A stretch of DNA of 64,000 bases. Source: Ancylostoma caninum. Its lineage: Eukaryota > Nematoda > Chromadorea > Rhabditida > Ancylostomatidae. The stretch is taken from the NCBI GenBank assembly GCA_037903475.1, contig JBAJFG010000013.1, positions 434,001-498,000 of the forward strand, read 5' to 3'. Positions 34,976 to 46,457 of the stretch are shown one piece after another (position 1 is the stretch's first letter; every line of letters starts with the position of its first letter). Below the pieces are notes generated by a model that was not told the origin of the DNA, ran no database searches, and worked only from the letters and a program-made list of their open reading frames with translations. The position numbers and the translations under genes were made by a program.

Positions 34976-36095
34976 CGTAGGGCGTATTCGTGCGTTTTCG
35001 TCACTACTGGGCCAACGCAGACGCGTTTTCCGTGAGCGGACCTGTAACCTTCCGTTCTCCACAGTATTCGGCCGCGGCAGGCCCCTCTTCCACCTGAAGG
35101 CCCGCATTCCGGCGTCTTCCTCACAGTTAGGCCAAATTGGACCGTTCTCCATGGGCGGACTCACATCCCGGCATTATCAATACTACCGGGCCAAGGCGAA
35201 CCCGTATCCTGGAGTTCTGCACACCATTAAGCTACGGCGGGTTGTTCCTCCATCGGTGCACCAGCATTCTGGCGGTTTTCTCACTACTGGGCCAAAGCGT
35301 ACCCCTTCTCCGTCGGCAGGCCAGTATCCCTATGTTCTCCATACCATTGGGCAACAGCGGGTCCTTCCTCGTTGACCCGTATTCTGGCGTTTCCCACACG
35401 ATGGGGCCAATGCGGATACGTTCTCCGTTGATGGACCCGTATCCTGGCGTTTCCCACACCACTGGGCCTACGCGGGCCTTCTTTCCATCTGAGGGCCCGC
35501 ATTTCGGCGTCTTCCTCACTGCCAAGCCACAGCAGACCCTTACTCCATTGGCGGACCCGCATTCTGGCGTTCACCACACCATTGGGCCAGGGAGACCCAT
35601 CTAAGGACCCGCATTCTGGCGTCTTCCTCGTAGTTGGGCTATGCCGGACCCCTTCTCCATAGGCGGACTCGTACCCCGGCATTCTCCACACTGCTTGACC
35701 AAAGCGAGCCCATATCCTGGGGTTGTCCACCACTGGGCAACGGCCCGTCCTTCCTCCATAGGAGGACCAGCATTCTGGTGTTTTCCTCACTGTTGGGCAA
35801 CACCGGACCCCATCGGTGGACCCATATCCCAGTGTTCTACACGTTATTGAGCCAAAGCAAACCAATCCTATAATGGCGGACATGTATGCTGGTGTGCTCC
35901 ACACTACTGGGCCACGATGGGCCCTTCAGCCGTTGGTCAACCCTCATTCTGGTGTTTTCCTCACAATTTCCTCACAAAAAATTAGGCCAAACCGGACCCG
36001 CTCTCCATCGGCAAAGCCGTATCTCAGCCTTTATTCACCTCTTTTCGGCCACGGCACACCTGTTTTCTATCAGAACACCCGTACCCTTTGTAAAT
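34976..36095. repeat. Minisatellite of about 60-bp units, open in frame on both strands
   Basis: About 18 degenerate units, each with a CCCGTATTCTGGCGTTTTCC-like core, then an ACTACTGGGCCA-like core and a CTCCATCGGCGGA-like core. Spacing is mostly 52-62 bp with two 42-bp units. Because the unit is near 60 bp (20 codons), frames stay open for up to 155 codons on plus (35137-35604, DPYPGVSHTTGP-type repeats) and 206 codons on minus (35904-35284). GC content is well above the flanks. Whether it is translated cannot be told from sequence alone. Confidence 0.85.
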
Positions 36096-36099
36096 CTCA

Positions 36100-37180
36100 A
36101 GAGTAATGGTAAATGCTTAGGAGTTGCTCAGAAATTTGGATGACCTATCTGCTGATTTTGATCAACTATTGGTTGGCTGGTTACACAATGTCATGCTTTA
36201 CTATAATGAACTCTTTACTCTGCATGTTAGCGCAAAAGCTTTTTCGATCTCAAAATGAGCGGATACCTGACTGCAAAATCGCGTCGAGACCTTGACGGGA
36301 GAAGCGGCAGAAGCATCCACCAAAGCAGCCTATCACGTAGGTCCAGCCACCACTCAGCTTCCGAGACGCTGCAGAGTTCTCGTAGTACCTGCGTATCCCT
36401 TCAGCAGAGGGGCCTTAGGCGCCGCAACAGTGGAAGAGTGGTTCTCCTGCTGCGTATATTGTGCAGTCTGAAAGCTTGTAAACACTCCCTCACCCCTATT
36501 CTGCGAGACCGCCAGCGATGGTGATGAAATCACAATCCCGTGCATGTGGGAGAGCCAGTAGTGATGTAACTGGCGTGTCCCGAAACGAACGTGTCTGAGT
36601 CCCTAAAAATCGGCCATTTCACCTCGCAGTCTGCGCCTCAAGATTAGCGGTGTCTATGACTGCCGCCGCGTTATTGATTTGATTGATTGATTTTATTTTA
36701 TTTACAACGCAATGGATACAAATTCAGATAGAATACGAGTTCTGATTGAGCAGTTACCATTACTAAGGAAATGTACAATAGTCATGTTGATCTATGATAC
36801 ACATATCTTGGACCTAACAGCTCGTTTTAACGAAACGCTAGAACATCTGGTGGGGACAGGGCACAGCACGTGATGGTCATTAACCAGCAAGACTTAGTAG
36901 GCAATGAGCACATTCAGGGGAACTTACCTCCAGCATCAGAGCTGTGACTGATTCTATCCTTCATGAAACAGATTGGGGCTTGCCGAACACACTCATCTAA
37001 TGTTAACTGTACCGTAAATTACTTTAAATCTCCTGTAAACCACTGTGAAAATGGACAGTAAATCACTTCATCCTTTCCTTGTCTTCTGGCGCGCCCCAGT
37101 GATAACCAGGTGTTGCTCTTCCTGTAGGTGGCGAATCATGTTAAAATTTTGGTTGTGGATGCGCACTATACGAACAATTA
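36100..37180. other. Unassigned intergenic sequence
   Basis: No gene recognised. A short (GATT)n/(TTTTA)n run lies at about 36677-36705. Confidence 0.4.
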
Positions 37181-37182
37181 TC

Positions 37183-37340
37183 CCTCCAAGACGACATCCT
37201 TTGTTTTCGGGAAACCGTCTTCGTTTTTGAAAAGACTGTCATTAATGGTCAAAAATCGGTTTTTGACCATGTTTGACCACCTTCGACGGTTTTTTTAAAC
37301 GAAGACGGTTTCTCAAAAACGAAGGATGCCACCTTGGGGA
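37183..37340. repeat. Nested foldback sequence
   Basis: The outer arms pair GACATCCTTTGTTTTCGGGA and onward (37192-37228) with its inverted copy at 37296-37330, with few mismatches and extension into the flanks. At the centre ATGGTCAAAAA (37245-37255) and TTTTTGACCAT (37260-37270) form a second exact stem. Probably a foldback MITE. Confidence 0.7.
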
Positions 37341-37768
37341 GAATTGGCACCTTCTAGGCGCACAACTTGGAGTTGACAGAACATCGACACGCTCCTTCGA
37401 ACCAGAGAAACTTCCTGAAAATTTCCCAGGATTGGGACAAAAACGTGCTCCAATCACAATTTTCTGGTTCTGACAGGTACATTAACGAGTTCGAGCGAGT
37501 TCTAGCGGGTTCTTAACAGTTTCGTGTTATGATTAGTTTTTAGAGGAATTCAGCTTGGATTTGAGATAAATTGCACTGAACCAATTGCAATTGAGATGAG
37601 TCGTTCACGAACTATACGCATTCCTAGCTGAAATTTCATTCTTAGACCTCAGTAGGAGCTATTTATATCACTCTTCTAGTACTTAATTTTTTTTCTTCAA
37701 AGAGCCCTGATGTGTAGGTACCTAGTAACCCATTTCTGAGTCTTACTGGACTTAGTAGTCCCCGACCT

Positions 37769-38320
37769 CTAGTGACCACATCGTGCTGTGCCCTGGGTGG
37801 GGATTCTCCTGCTTATTTTGATGTATGCAGTTCCTGCCCTGACAGTAAAGCTAGTAGCCTTTATTACACGTTTAGGTTTTGCAAACGCAATTTTAAAAAG
37901 GACACCCCTAGTTATTGAGGGTGTAATGCTGAAAAAATCAAGAGCATTAATGTTAGTTGGAACAATATTGGAACAATATGTCTGGCGCTCTAGCCCTTTT
38001 ACGGCGCTTTGTTTAATAGATTGATTTCTTTCACATCCCAGCGCGTTCCACAAATTGTGGGAAAAATTACCAATACTAACCTTTCGTATTCTCGGATGGT
38101 ACGAAGTAGTGCCAAGAAATTCACGGAAGAGTGGCAAAATAAAGAGGAAATATTTCCATATTGCAAGAAAAACAAAGCTAGGGACCATTTTCCTTTTTGT
38201 GCTTGATTTTGTGCCAGATACAATCGCCAAGGCGAGGCTCAACTCGTTACACAATCTGGAAAATGCATGGGTAGCAATAACATGAGGGAGCAAGTCCCCA
38301 TTGAGTCCCCGGCTACCCAT
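37769..38320 (-). CDS. Unidentified 183-codon open frame
   Basis: This is the longest non-repetitive single frame in the right two thirds of the window. It starts MGSRGLNGDLLPHVIATH and ends with a basic tail (RVIKATSFTVRAGTAYIK). The opposite strand also has long open stretches (37788-38024 and 38055-38285), the first with hydrophobic runs. No signature is recognised. It may be a decayed gene or element read on the wrong strand, so the call is weak. Confidence 0.2.
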   Translation of the reverse strand: MGSRGLNGDLLPHVIATHAFSRLCNELSLALAIVSGTKSSTKRKMVPSFVFLAIWKYFLFILPLFREFLGTTSYHPRIRKVSIGNFSHNLWNALGCERNQSIKQSAVKGLERQTYCSNIVPTNINALDFFSITPSITRGVLFKIAFAKPKRVIKATSFTVRAGTAYIKISRRIPTQGTARCGH

Positions 38321-39010
38321 CCGGATAAAATACCATAGCCTCTATCACCTCAATATCATCACACGAACATTAATTCTGGCAAGTACCGAATTATCCAAAG
38401 GATAAGGAGCTTTGCCAAATCAATTGGTGATTTCTTAAGTAGTGCAGCAGCCTGAAAAGCTGCTGTAACAGTCCCTCCAACAATCAATGCTGCTGTTTAT
38501 CCAGTAATATGACATTTTATTCGTTAACGTAGGACCTTGCTGGTAGTGTGTAGGCTGCTCGACTGTTAACAAAGCGATTTATGCAAATTAGGCCACGCTC
38601 ACGGCGGGTGAACACCGCCCATCGAGCAGTAAGACCCTTGAAGACGAGTAAGCAAATGCAAGAGGTCCATTGGTATGCAATAACGTCGATAGAAGGTGTG
38701 ATCATGACGATAGCCCCAGTAGGACGAGTTTCGGCTTCAGTACGAGTTGTCCGGGAAACCTACAAAGTGTCGTGGTGCAATTGCTGAAGGTGTCAGGAGC
38801 AGATATGACGGCGCTTCTGCAATGATTTATGCATGATACCTGTATGACGCACATGCCAGAGCATCAAAACGAGTAAATAAATAAGTAACTAACTAAATAA
38901 ATAAATAAGTTGTTTGTTTTAGAAAGTTTTCAGTCAACTACATCGTTTTTATTCTTGAAACCTTTACACTATCAAGCACAAATAAAATTTGGAAGAACGG
39001 ATGGGATCGA

Positions 39011-39053
39011 GCCCTGTGATTGGCCAGTTCGCTCAACTGACCAATCACAGGGC
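39011..39053. other. Perfect 13-bp stem hairpin
   Basis: GCCCTGTGATTGG (39011-39023) pairs exactly with CCAATCACAGGGC (39041-39053) around a 17-base loop. It may be a small palindromic repeat. Confidence 0.7.
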
Positions 39054-39176
39054 CTGAGCCACCGTCGTTTCCAGGTACACCGCTCCACACCCTTGCTTGA
39101 GCAGCGCCTCATTTAGAAAAATTTTTACAATCGCCACTGCTGGCTCTGGGAATCCCACTTATCCTTTTACTATGTA

Positions 39177-39377
39177 CAAGGTGGCCCAAAACTAGGATGA
39201 CTTCAAACGTTTTGCCTTCCATCGAGGTCGCTTTGCGTTGAACTCGCACTCAACATGGAGGTTTTTCCGGGCATTTCAACAGGGTAGTGCCTCTCCGCAC
39301 AAATCGTGTTGGGTAGAAGTAAATTTTGCGACCCGTTGTATACCACTTTTACGCAACCGTTATTTTGAGCCACCCTG
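39177..39377. mobile_element. 201-bp mariner-type MITE
   Basis: TA on both sides. Ends CAAGGTGGCCCAAAA and, inverted, CAGGGTGGCTCAAAA are typical of mariner-type termini. The interior has no coding potential. Confidence 0.78.
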
Positions 39378-39394
39378 TATTCTATGCAAATAAC

Positions 39395-39955
39395 CTCGAA
39401 CAGCGGCTCAGTATCCCTAGAGCAACTTGCCAACAAGCTTCTGGCGGGCAAGTTTCTGATCGCTTCTTAAAGTTGCGCGCCCCAAAGCTTGTTGACAACT
39501 CGTTTTCGCCTAATCTTGCTGACAAATTGTCGATGGTCAATACTAGTTGAAAGCATACTTCAATTGCCCTTAAGGAAGCAGTAGACATTCTTTTTTGGAT
39601 TTGAATCACTATAACCATTGTCCTTGTGCCCTTAGTGGTTGCATCGTATACTAAGTGGTTGCATCGTATACTACGCGTGAGAGAACTTGCCCCACAAGAT
39701 TGTCGACAACTTGCCGACAATCCTCGCAACAAAGAAGCTTACCGGCAAGTTGCTCTTAAGAGAAAGTAGTCTTCGACGTGTTTTGGCTCATCCTTGTCGA
39801 CAAGATGTTGTGAGAGAATGTCGCTGACAGCTTGTTTCTTGGATAGCATGAAGACGTCAAACTTGTCGACAACAAATTGCCAGTTACATGGTTGTCTGCA
39901 AGTTGTTCTGGAGCAATGGCTGGCGGGTGACCTGTTCAAGGGGTTCTGAGTCAAA
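39395..39955. repeat. Inverted-repeat block rich in TTGTCGACAA palindromes
   Basis: Variants of AACTTGTCGACAACTTGC recur in both orientations (about 39425, 39489, 39701, 39796, 39860, 39890). The outer parts (AGAGCAACTTGCCAACAAGC and CTGCAAGTTGTTCTGGAGCA) are inverted relatives. A 20-bp tandem duplication of TGGTTGCATCGTATACTAAG lies at 39636-39672. It looks like a diverged foldback element. Confidence 0.6.
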
Positions 39956-40204
39956 TCAGAGGGTCCTTAACACATTGCGGACAGCGTGATGCACATGGTG
40001 CACCATGCGCTTCCCCCTCCACCCGGTGTGGCCGCACGTGATGCACATGGTGTATCATCCGCGCCTTTAATGTAGATAAAACGTTCCGTGGTAGTTCAAA
40101 TGGTGAATAATAAGAAAAATTCCCTCTGGATACCTGTACTCGCCATGCAAAAATGTTCTCAGTCGCAGTGTGTTAAATCGGATGGTGGAGATTGAGGACG
40201 TGGC

Positions 40205-40498
40205 CTAAGGGGGTACCAAGGTGCGCATGGCTCCTAGTGATGTTTGTGTAGAGAAATGAGAATATCTGATCAAAATTCTAGAATTTAATTCTTTTTGGTG
40301 AACACTTTGATGCAGAAATGTGCAATCCCAAATCCAGAAGTTCTTTCCCTGTCCAGCGAGCGGTCGTAGATGCTCAGTGTCCACTGCTGATGTCAATTCA
40401 ATGCCAATGAGAGTCCTTGATGCCTCAGCATTATCTGGCGTCGTCGCACAGAACGACATGTTCAATTCGAAACGACGAACGACTCGCCGTTCTCCGAC
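40205..40498 (-). CDS. Possible further exon of the 40.6-41.5 kb gene
   Basis: After a good acceptor (CGTTTGCAG) a minus frame stays open for 97 codons: VGERRVVRRFELNMSFCATT, later GQGKNFWIWDCTFLHQSV. A phase-0 donor would be needed in exon 40869-40595, where only weak candidates exist (such as GAG/GTCGGA near 40645). Product unknown. Confidence 0.35.
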   Translation of the reverse strand, partial: VGERRVVRRFELNMSFCATTPDNAEASRTLIGIELTSAVDTEHLRPLAGQGKNFWIWDCTFLHQSVHQKELNSRILIRYSHFSTQTSLGAMRTLVPP

Positions 40499-40594
40499 CT
40501 GCAAACGAGTGAATGAGTGAGTGAGTGAGTGTAGAGGGGTGCATAAGTGAACGTGTGCGCGTATGTATGATGTGCAACTGTTCGTTAGCGATGC

Positions 40595-41522
40595 TTATCT
40601 GTTGGCTGGCCTCAACCAAAATGCCATAGCCGAAACAGGTTGTTCCACTTCCTTTCCGACCTCCGTCCGTCTCGCACGCATCCACATCTCGTCACTTGGC
40701 GTCGTCGTTCTGTTCGATTCGATGTTCCGATTGTTCTCGAGTCTGTCATGTTCGCTTGTTGCAGCCATCGTTGTGCCATCTGGGACGGGATTCATGAACA
40801 TTTTTGAGAGGATTGTGTCGTTAGGATACTCCAGAGAAAATGAGTCCTTCCTTAGTTGTGACAGAAATCCTGAGAAAGAACTCACCAAATCTTGCTTGTA
40901 AAACGCGTTTACCTGGGTATTGCTAGTGGGTTTGCGCCTTTCCTGTGACAAAAAAGGTTTTTGCGCTTTTCTCTCGGATTTCACTCTCTCGTCTTCCTGA
41001 TTGGTGTACAGAAGTAGTTGGTTGTAGGTATAAAACTATTGGTTTACTCAAAATATAGTCCTTACCAGCCCCTTTATGTTGGGTATGAATCAAAAATTCC
41101 AGTAACCCACTAATGCTCACATGCTCCACTTGCAGGTTTGGATCGCGTAGAATGCGCAGTTTTCCTAGGAACGTCAGTAACTTAGGTGGCAAACCCAACA
41201 CAAGGCCCGGACGCATCACTAGAAGAATGGGTTAATTCATACTCGTGAGCAGTGGAAGAGTGGAATGGGTTAATTCATACTCGTGAGCAGTGGAAGAGTG
41301 GGTAAATTTATACCCATGGGTAACAGCTTGGTAAAGACAATATCACGTATGTGCCTACCGATAAGGACCAAGTAAGGGACAGGTTTGCGTACGTCAACAC
41401 TTTTACCATGAGTAATCTCAATGATGCACACCAGCCCTTGATAACCAAGATAGATGTTGGGACGAATGCGTCGTAGGTCCCAGATGACGTAATTCCAGTA
41501 AAAAATGATTTTGGCAGAAATT
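40595..41522 (-). CDS. Unidentified split gene with CIIEIT module (partial)
   Basis: Three minus-strand exons join in phase: 41522-41359, 41218-41066 and 40869-40595. The acceptors are CTTAG, TTCTTCTAG and TTCTTTCTCAG, and the introns are 140 and 196 bp. The predicted protein runs from ISAKIIFYWNYVIWDLRRIR through GLVCIIEITHGKSVDVRK, then MRPGLVLGLPPKLLTFLG and LLEFLIHTQHKGAG, then GFLSQLRKDSFSLEYPNDTI, and becomes low-complexity and polar (ENNRNIESNRTTTPSDEM) before a stop at 40595. The 5' end is missing because exon 41522 begins within a codon. I do not recognise the family. The join is supported only by phase and splice signals. The exon at 40498-40205 may be an alternative continuation. 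Confidence 0.5.
41226..41302. repeat. 38-bp tandem duplication within an intron
   Basis: AATGGGTTAATTCATACTCG and the next 18 bases occur twice, back to back, with no differences seen. It lies in the 140-bp intron between exons 41359 and 41218 of the unidentified gene, so the intron may have been about 100 bp before the duplication. Confidence 0.9.
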
Positions 41523-41959
41523 CTAAGCCACTACCTTGATGAGGAAATTCAAAAAATAACTCCTGCTAATAAAAAATGGAGGACCAGTAAGGCCGTAAGA
41601 CATTTATTTTTTACAGTGCAAATTTTTCTTGGAACTAAAAACAAACGTAAGCGCTCTGTGATCTACTTCGCTTCCATAGCTGAAAGTATGCCAGCACATT
41701 ACTTCAACTCCAGGAGCGTTCCTTTTTTGTTGGCCGACCTTTGTTGTCTGCGTCTCTTCTATGTGCACACTATCTCACTTACCATTGCTAAAAATACTGC
41801 CATAAAGTAGACACGGTAGCTATGAGTTGAGATTATTTCAAGTGAACCTCTACTGAACTTGTATTAACAACATGTTCACATGTTAAGACTTGATCTGTTT
41901 TCGTTATCTCGTCCTTTGCTCGGCAAACCTGTCAAAACTTGTTGCCTCTCAGTAACAAC

Positions 41960-42045
41960 AATTTTTCACTCTTGCATTAGTTTATTTATTTATTTCCCGA
42001 TTCATTCATTCATCTATTCATTGATCCATTCCATTCACTCCTCTG
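41960..42045 (+). repeat. Imperfect TTTA/ATTC microsatellite
   Basis: Runs of TTTA then ATTC-type tetramers, like the arrays at 49.8 kb. Confidence 0.75.
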
Positions 42046-42589
42046 TTGTCTTAATAACCATTGACACCTTCACTCGAGCGGAGACATATGGTCCGTTTGC
42101 TCAGAGAGGCCCGGTGAAGCGACTTTGTCTGCAATTACGACCGCGCTGGTTCCATCGATGGGAACACGGCGCAGGATGCGTGTGAAAGGAGATTTTACTA
42201 ACTGGTGGTAGGGAAACATCAAAATGGAGGGAATCATCCCACACACATATCAGATCAGAAAGGTATAAAAATTAGACCAGTTGGCCGACACTATGATGAG
42301 GTCGTGATTGCGGTCAAAGTCCTCCTAGCGGCCCTCTCTGAGCTAGCGGACCGCACCTAATGTTAGTTTATCAAAGCAGAGAAGAAAAATAATTTTTCTC
42401 TCTGTTCTAATACGTTCATACGTAAGCACAGGCTACATTGGTCCGCCTCTACGTGTGTATATCATTTTTATTTTTCGAATTTGATACCCTTTGTCTGAAA
42501 AGCATCGAGAAAATGAGAGAAGCTAGGGAGCCTACACAACTTTCCTGTTTTGCAGTGCTCAGTCAGTTATCTACCTCTAACTACCTCAG

Positions 42590-42720
42590 GTTCGCATGTA
42601 TCGCTGAGAATACACGCGGCAGACGTGTCAGCACCCTCAAGTTTACCCATCGATGTTTACCCTGGGTAATATCCAGACGCATCCAGAATTTCAATGAGCA
42701 TTCCTGCCCAACTATAAAAT
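42590..42720 (-). pseudogene. Possible further IEI-module fragment
   Basis: On the minus strand, after a GGGCAG acceptor-like site, GMLIEILDASGYYPG (42706-42662) resembles the CIIEIT module in spacing. No longer exon can be supported. Confidence 0.25.
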
Positions 42721-43471
42721 GGGATGAAAGGAGTTAGGGTTGAAGTCATGATTCTACAGAAGATTAAAGAGTTACTGTGTGATTTTGTGGTGTTACCCAG
42801 CAAGATGCATGGTAAACCCTCAACATCTCAGAATTGTTGACCTAATTGTGTTCGGAGACAGACGTTTCACTTATCTGTCCATAGAACTCATGTCGCTGCT
42901 AGGCGAGTTCGCTAGCCAAGTTGTTTCTATGCTGAATAAGCTCCTTCCCACCCTCCCCCCGTTTTCCAGAACTTGTTTTCCTGTACAGATCCATGCTCAG
43001 ACGAGAGTAAAACCTTCTTGATCTGCTAAGCATTTTAGGTATTGACGATGTGGCGTGAAAATCTCATATGACTGATGTGTGGTTTAATGTGGCATTACTA
43101 AGTATGTAGTGTCGCTTGATTTGTTCCTATTTGTGTTAGATTCCATGGTCCTCTTAATTCTCCCTTCTCTGTTATTTTTGTGATATATTTTTCCGCTAAT
43201 TATAGCTTTCATATGGTAAGAGCTTTGGGGACTTTTGCAGCTATCATCATCATTTTCATCTCGTATCCTTATCCTTAGTTATCTCTGAGATATCAGTCAG
43301 TGATCTGTTTGCTAGAGATAACGATATTAGATACGGTAAGCATTGCCAAGAACGGTGCGGCTCATCCTACAGGACTCTATGTCTTTTTGTGTGCTAGTTA
43401 ACCTCATCTATTCATCCATACTGTGATGGATGCATCCTTACCCATCACGGCATATACATATACGGTTAGGC

Positions 43472-43615
43472 TAGATAAAATCCGTTTCAAAAACGGTGAT
43501 AGTTGAGTATTTGTATTTCTGCAATTCTCGTTCGCCTCTCCGAATACGGCACTATTTCTCGCGTTCTCTGTTTCTCTAATATCTTCACAACTATGTTCCT
43601 CGGTGACACACACCA
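43472..43615 (+). repeat. Dispersed repeat family R1, copy 3
   Basis: Matches 3418-3570 in order and orientation: AAAAACGGTGATAGTTGAGT, then CGCGTTCTCTGTTTCTCTAA and CACAACTATGTTCCTCGGTG. Confidence 0.7.
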
Positions 43616-44559
43616 TATTAGGGCGGCGGAAGTAAAACCAGCGGCAAAACACGCTCAACGTACCCTTATGTATCCAGAAAATAACAATAACACATCTGTA
43701 AGCATTCCTCGGAAATCTTGGCCTGTGTTCAAATTAGATCACGCAACATGTTCCTTCTATCCTGCGCTAAGTCGTGCAATAGATTGTTAGGCCCAAGGAA
43801 TACCTAACATACATATGATTCAGTGCAGGATTTGCCGTGCACGCCATATGTGCACGCAAATTGGCGGTCAGTATCGTTCTGGAACTTTCAGTCAAATAAG
43901 AGCATGGACAGAATTCGTGTTATCCTAGATGTGCCTTACCATTCCACTGAGATTACTGGTGAAGAAATCGTTCTGGCACGTTCGACTGCTCTAGCTCCAC
44001 GAACTCATGGAGCAGAGCATGTAAGCGACTCGGGATAGTATATGTATATGTGATGATATGCATCCTTCAACTGCCTCCTGAGACATTTTAAAATATGACG
44101 ACTTCTACTTAAACTGCATGTCACGATCTGGTCGGGTCATTATTGAGGACCGCTTACCGGAGCTGATTGGAGAGAATTAGCGGAATGATATCCGCGAGCT
44201 AGGTGAAGCTCTACAATGTCATGGTGACGCTGTAGCTGCTCATTTGCATCGTTTTGTAGAGACAAGGAAATAGTGTGTATGAATACCTCATGATCTGAAT
44301 GGTCGCTAGCTCCAGTCGAGTACAGATACGAGCCTAACCTTTTGGCTTCTCGGAGGACCTTCGCTTATCTCCCCACCTATTCGCTCAGTTCCTGGAAGTG
44401 GGTCCGTCACGCAAATCACATGCCGAAGCGCCTGTGGCTCGGAAGCTCCCAGCAAGAAGATTCCACCGCTGAAGCGGAATCTCCATGCTCAGGACGCAGT
44501 CCTCAGTGTTTGGTCGGATTCTCGAAGAGTCATTCACCATACTCTTACCTTTATATTGC

Positions 44560-45215
44560 ATAAGATTCTTCAATTAACGTTCTACTTACTTACCTAGGAT
44601 ACTTAGGCGACCCTTTCCTCAGCATGGCGTATTCCCGATCGCGCGGGTTACACCTTCTTTTCCAGGTAGTATAGTCACGAGACTTAGTTGATCAGTGGAC
44701 AGTTACCTCGACAAAGCCGTGGACGTAGCTGTTGTTTCTTAGTTCCAAAGAATCGCATCATCGTATGTGTGGCTGGTCCTAGTCGTTTCTCGTCTCATGG
44801 TTCCCACCGTATTGTTGCAGTACTCCATCAGCCGTCGTTTCATCTCATTCGATGTCCGGCATATCCGTGTTGTGGCTCATCTGCGTGCAAGAGGGCATCT
44901 CGCACTAGCGGTATTTCCCCACATCATTTTATCTAGCTAGCGTTCTCACTGCTGGCGAAGAATTAATCCGAGCAACGACGCTTGAGTGCTGCTTGAGGTA
45001 ATAGTAGCTAAACTTCAGTCGACTTCGTCATCGTCCACGTTTCGCTTGCATAGAACAAGGCAGGTAAAACCGTTGAATTGCACAGATCTCTGAAAAAGCA
45101 CAGGATTTCTGCAGAAGTAACCATTGCGCATAACCCTCGTCTTTGATGTATTAATGGTGAGGCCGCCTTCACTTCGCTCTGCGTCTAAGCTGCTTAGTAT
45201 TGATCAAGCATCATA
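44560..45215 (-). pseudogene. RTE-type non-LTR retrotransposon relic (C-terminal part)
   Basis: Minus-strand frames give GGLTINTSKTRVMRNGYFCR (about 45190-45130), and after a shift VLPALFYASETWTMTKSTEV (about 45080-45020). These are characteristic of the region after the reverse transcriptase catalytic motif in nematode RTE elements (a TKTQVMRN-type block and an LPALCYASETW-type block). Later frames toward 44560 are broken. No endonuclease or catalytic FADD block was seen in the window, so this is a truncated relic. Confidence 0.65.
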
Positions 45216-45724
45216 ATTATGTGGAGGGAAGAAAGTCATCTGGAGAGAAAGTCTCAAATGGGAGGATATACAAACAGTGGCGGATACATAGTCAACACAC
45301 ATAAGATTTTGACAGCAGAATTTTTCACATATCTCAACCCTAGGGAGATCCTTTCTATAGCTCACCGTTGGAACTACCGTTTACCGTGTAGCCGGCCGCT
45401 GGACAATCACAAGAGTAAGTTGAACACAGCGAATAGAGGCCTACCTGCCCGATATACCGTGAGATCTACGAAGCGGAAATTCCCATGAGTGCTGCCTTGA
45501 ACATGTCTTCGAGCCTAGTTCTGAGTGCTCATTCCATGCCTAGGATATGAATGTGGATAGATGTAGAGCCAGACATGTACACGCAACATCAGTATCAGAA
45601 TATTTGTGACAAAGAATAGAGGATAAAGTGGTCGGTGTTGATCAATCCCGTCACGTGAGATGCGCCACGCACTTCGTTTGGATATCGTAGAGGCATTGAA
45701 TGCGTATGTGCCCTGTACAGTGAC

Positions 45725-45900
45725 TAGAGGGGGCATCCGATGCACCAGGTCAGTGATTCACCGTCCCAGGCTCCTCTGTTACCAGTTTACCGACCCAGGA
45801 AGGAGGAAAAGCTTAGTTGGCCTCGGGCGGTGATGGAACCATCAATCGTCCGAGCGAACAGCGGGCCTCTTATCACTGCTCTACACGTGTCCCTTTGTGA
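45725..45900 (-). repeat. tRNA-like SINE or element tail
   Basis: On the minus strand a pol III A-box-like TAGAGCAGTGATAAG is followed about 30 bp later by a B-box-like GATGGTTCCATCACC, then GGCCAACTAAGC, GGTCGGTAAACTGGTA and GCATCGGATGCCCCC. The order suggests a tRNA-derived SINE or a 3' tail shared with RTE elements. It does not fold as a functional tRNA that I can draw. Confidence 0.45.
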
Positions 45901-46457
45901 TTCATGATATTTGCAATACAATTGGGGAAATTGAAATGACGAAAAGCGGTGATGGAACCTTGCGAATCACCTAAGTAGGAGAGCAGCAGTTAATCATGCT
46001 CTTAAATGAACGAATGCTAACTGGTACTGTTCTAGCCCTCAGGGGATAGTATTGGACTAACACGATCAGAAGGGTCTTCAGCATCGAGGAAGTAGGATTT
46101 CTAGATTTTCTGGAGAACTAGAAGGCTACAATTGGAGATATTTTCGTAAGGTTTCTTTCATGCCCTATATCAGAGAAAAAAAAAGGTAGCCAAAAATAGG
46201 GGGTTTGTTCGTATAAAAGAAAGAAAATACGAATTCAACTTGGAATTCACCAGAAACTCCATATCTTGATTCTTTATGTAAATGTTTTGCAGTTGTCTCT
46301 AAATTTCCTTCAGTTTAAAGACATTCACCTCCATAAATCATTCATCCATCAATCATCAGCAGCCGGTAAACATTCGCCTCTTCAAATTTCTCATCTTGAT
46401 ATGTTTTTTTTCTTCACGCCTCCACTGATCTCACGCTCAGATTATTGCCGGAGAGAA

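Noticed and set aside
34976..36095. CRISPR-like array
   Set aside because: Units are degenerate and contiguous with no unique spacers, and the window is eukaryotic. It is a minisatellite.
40861..40920. Alternative exon start at CCCAG/GTAAAC (about 40911)
   Set aside because: In the phase required by exon 41066-41218 it reaches a stop after about 30 codons, while the TTCTTTCTCAG acceptor at 40870 keeps a longer frame. Retained only as a possible isoform.
43823..44038. Further IEIT-module copy (STEITGEEIV on plus)
   Set aside because: Similarity is limited to five residues and the DNA does not match the other copies.
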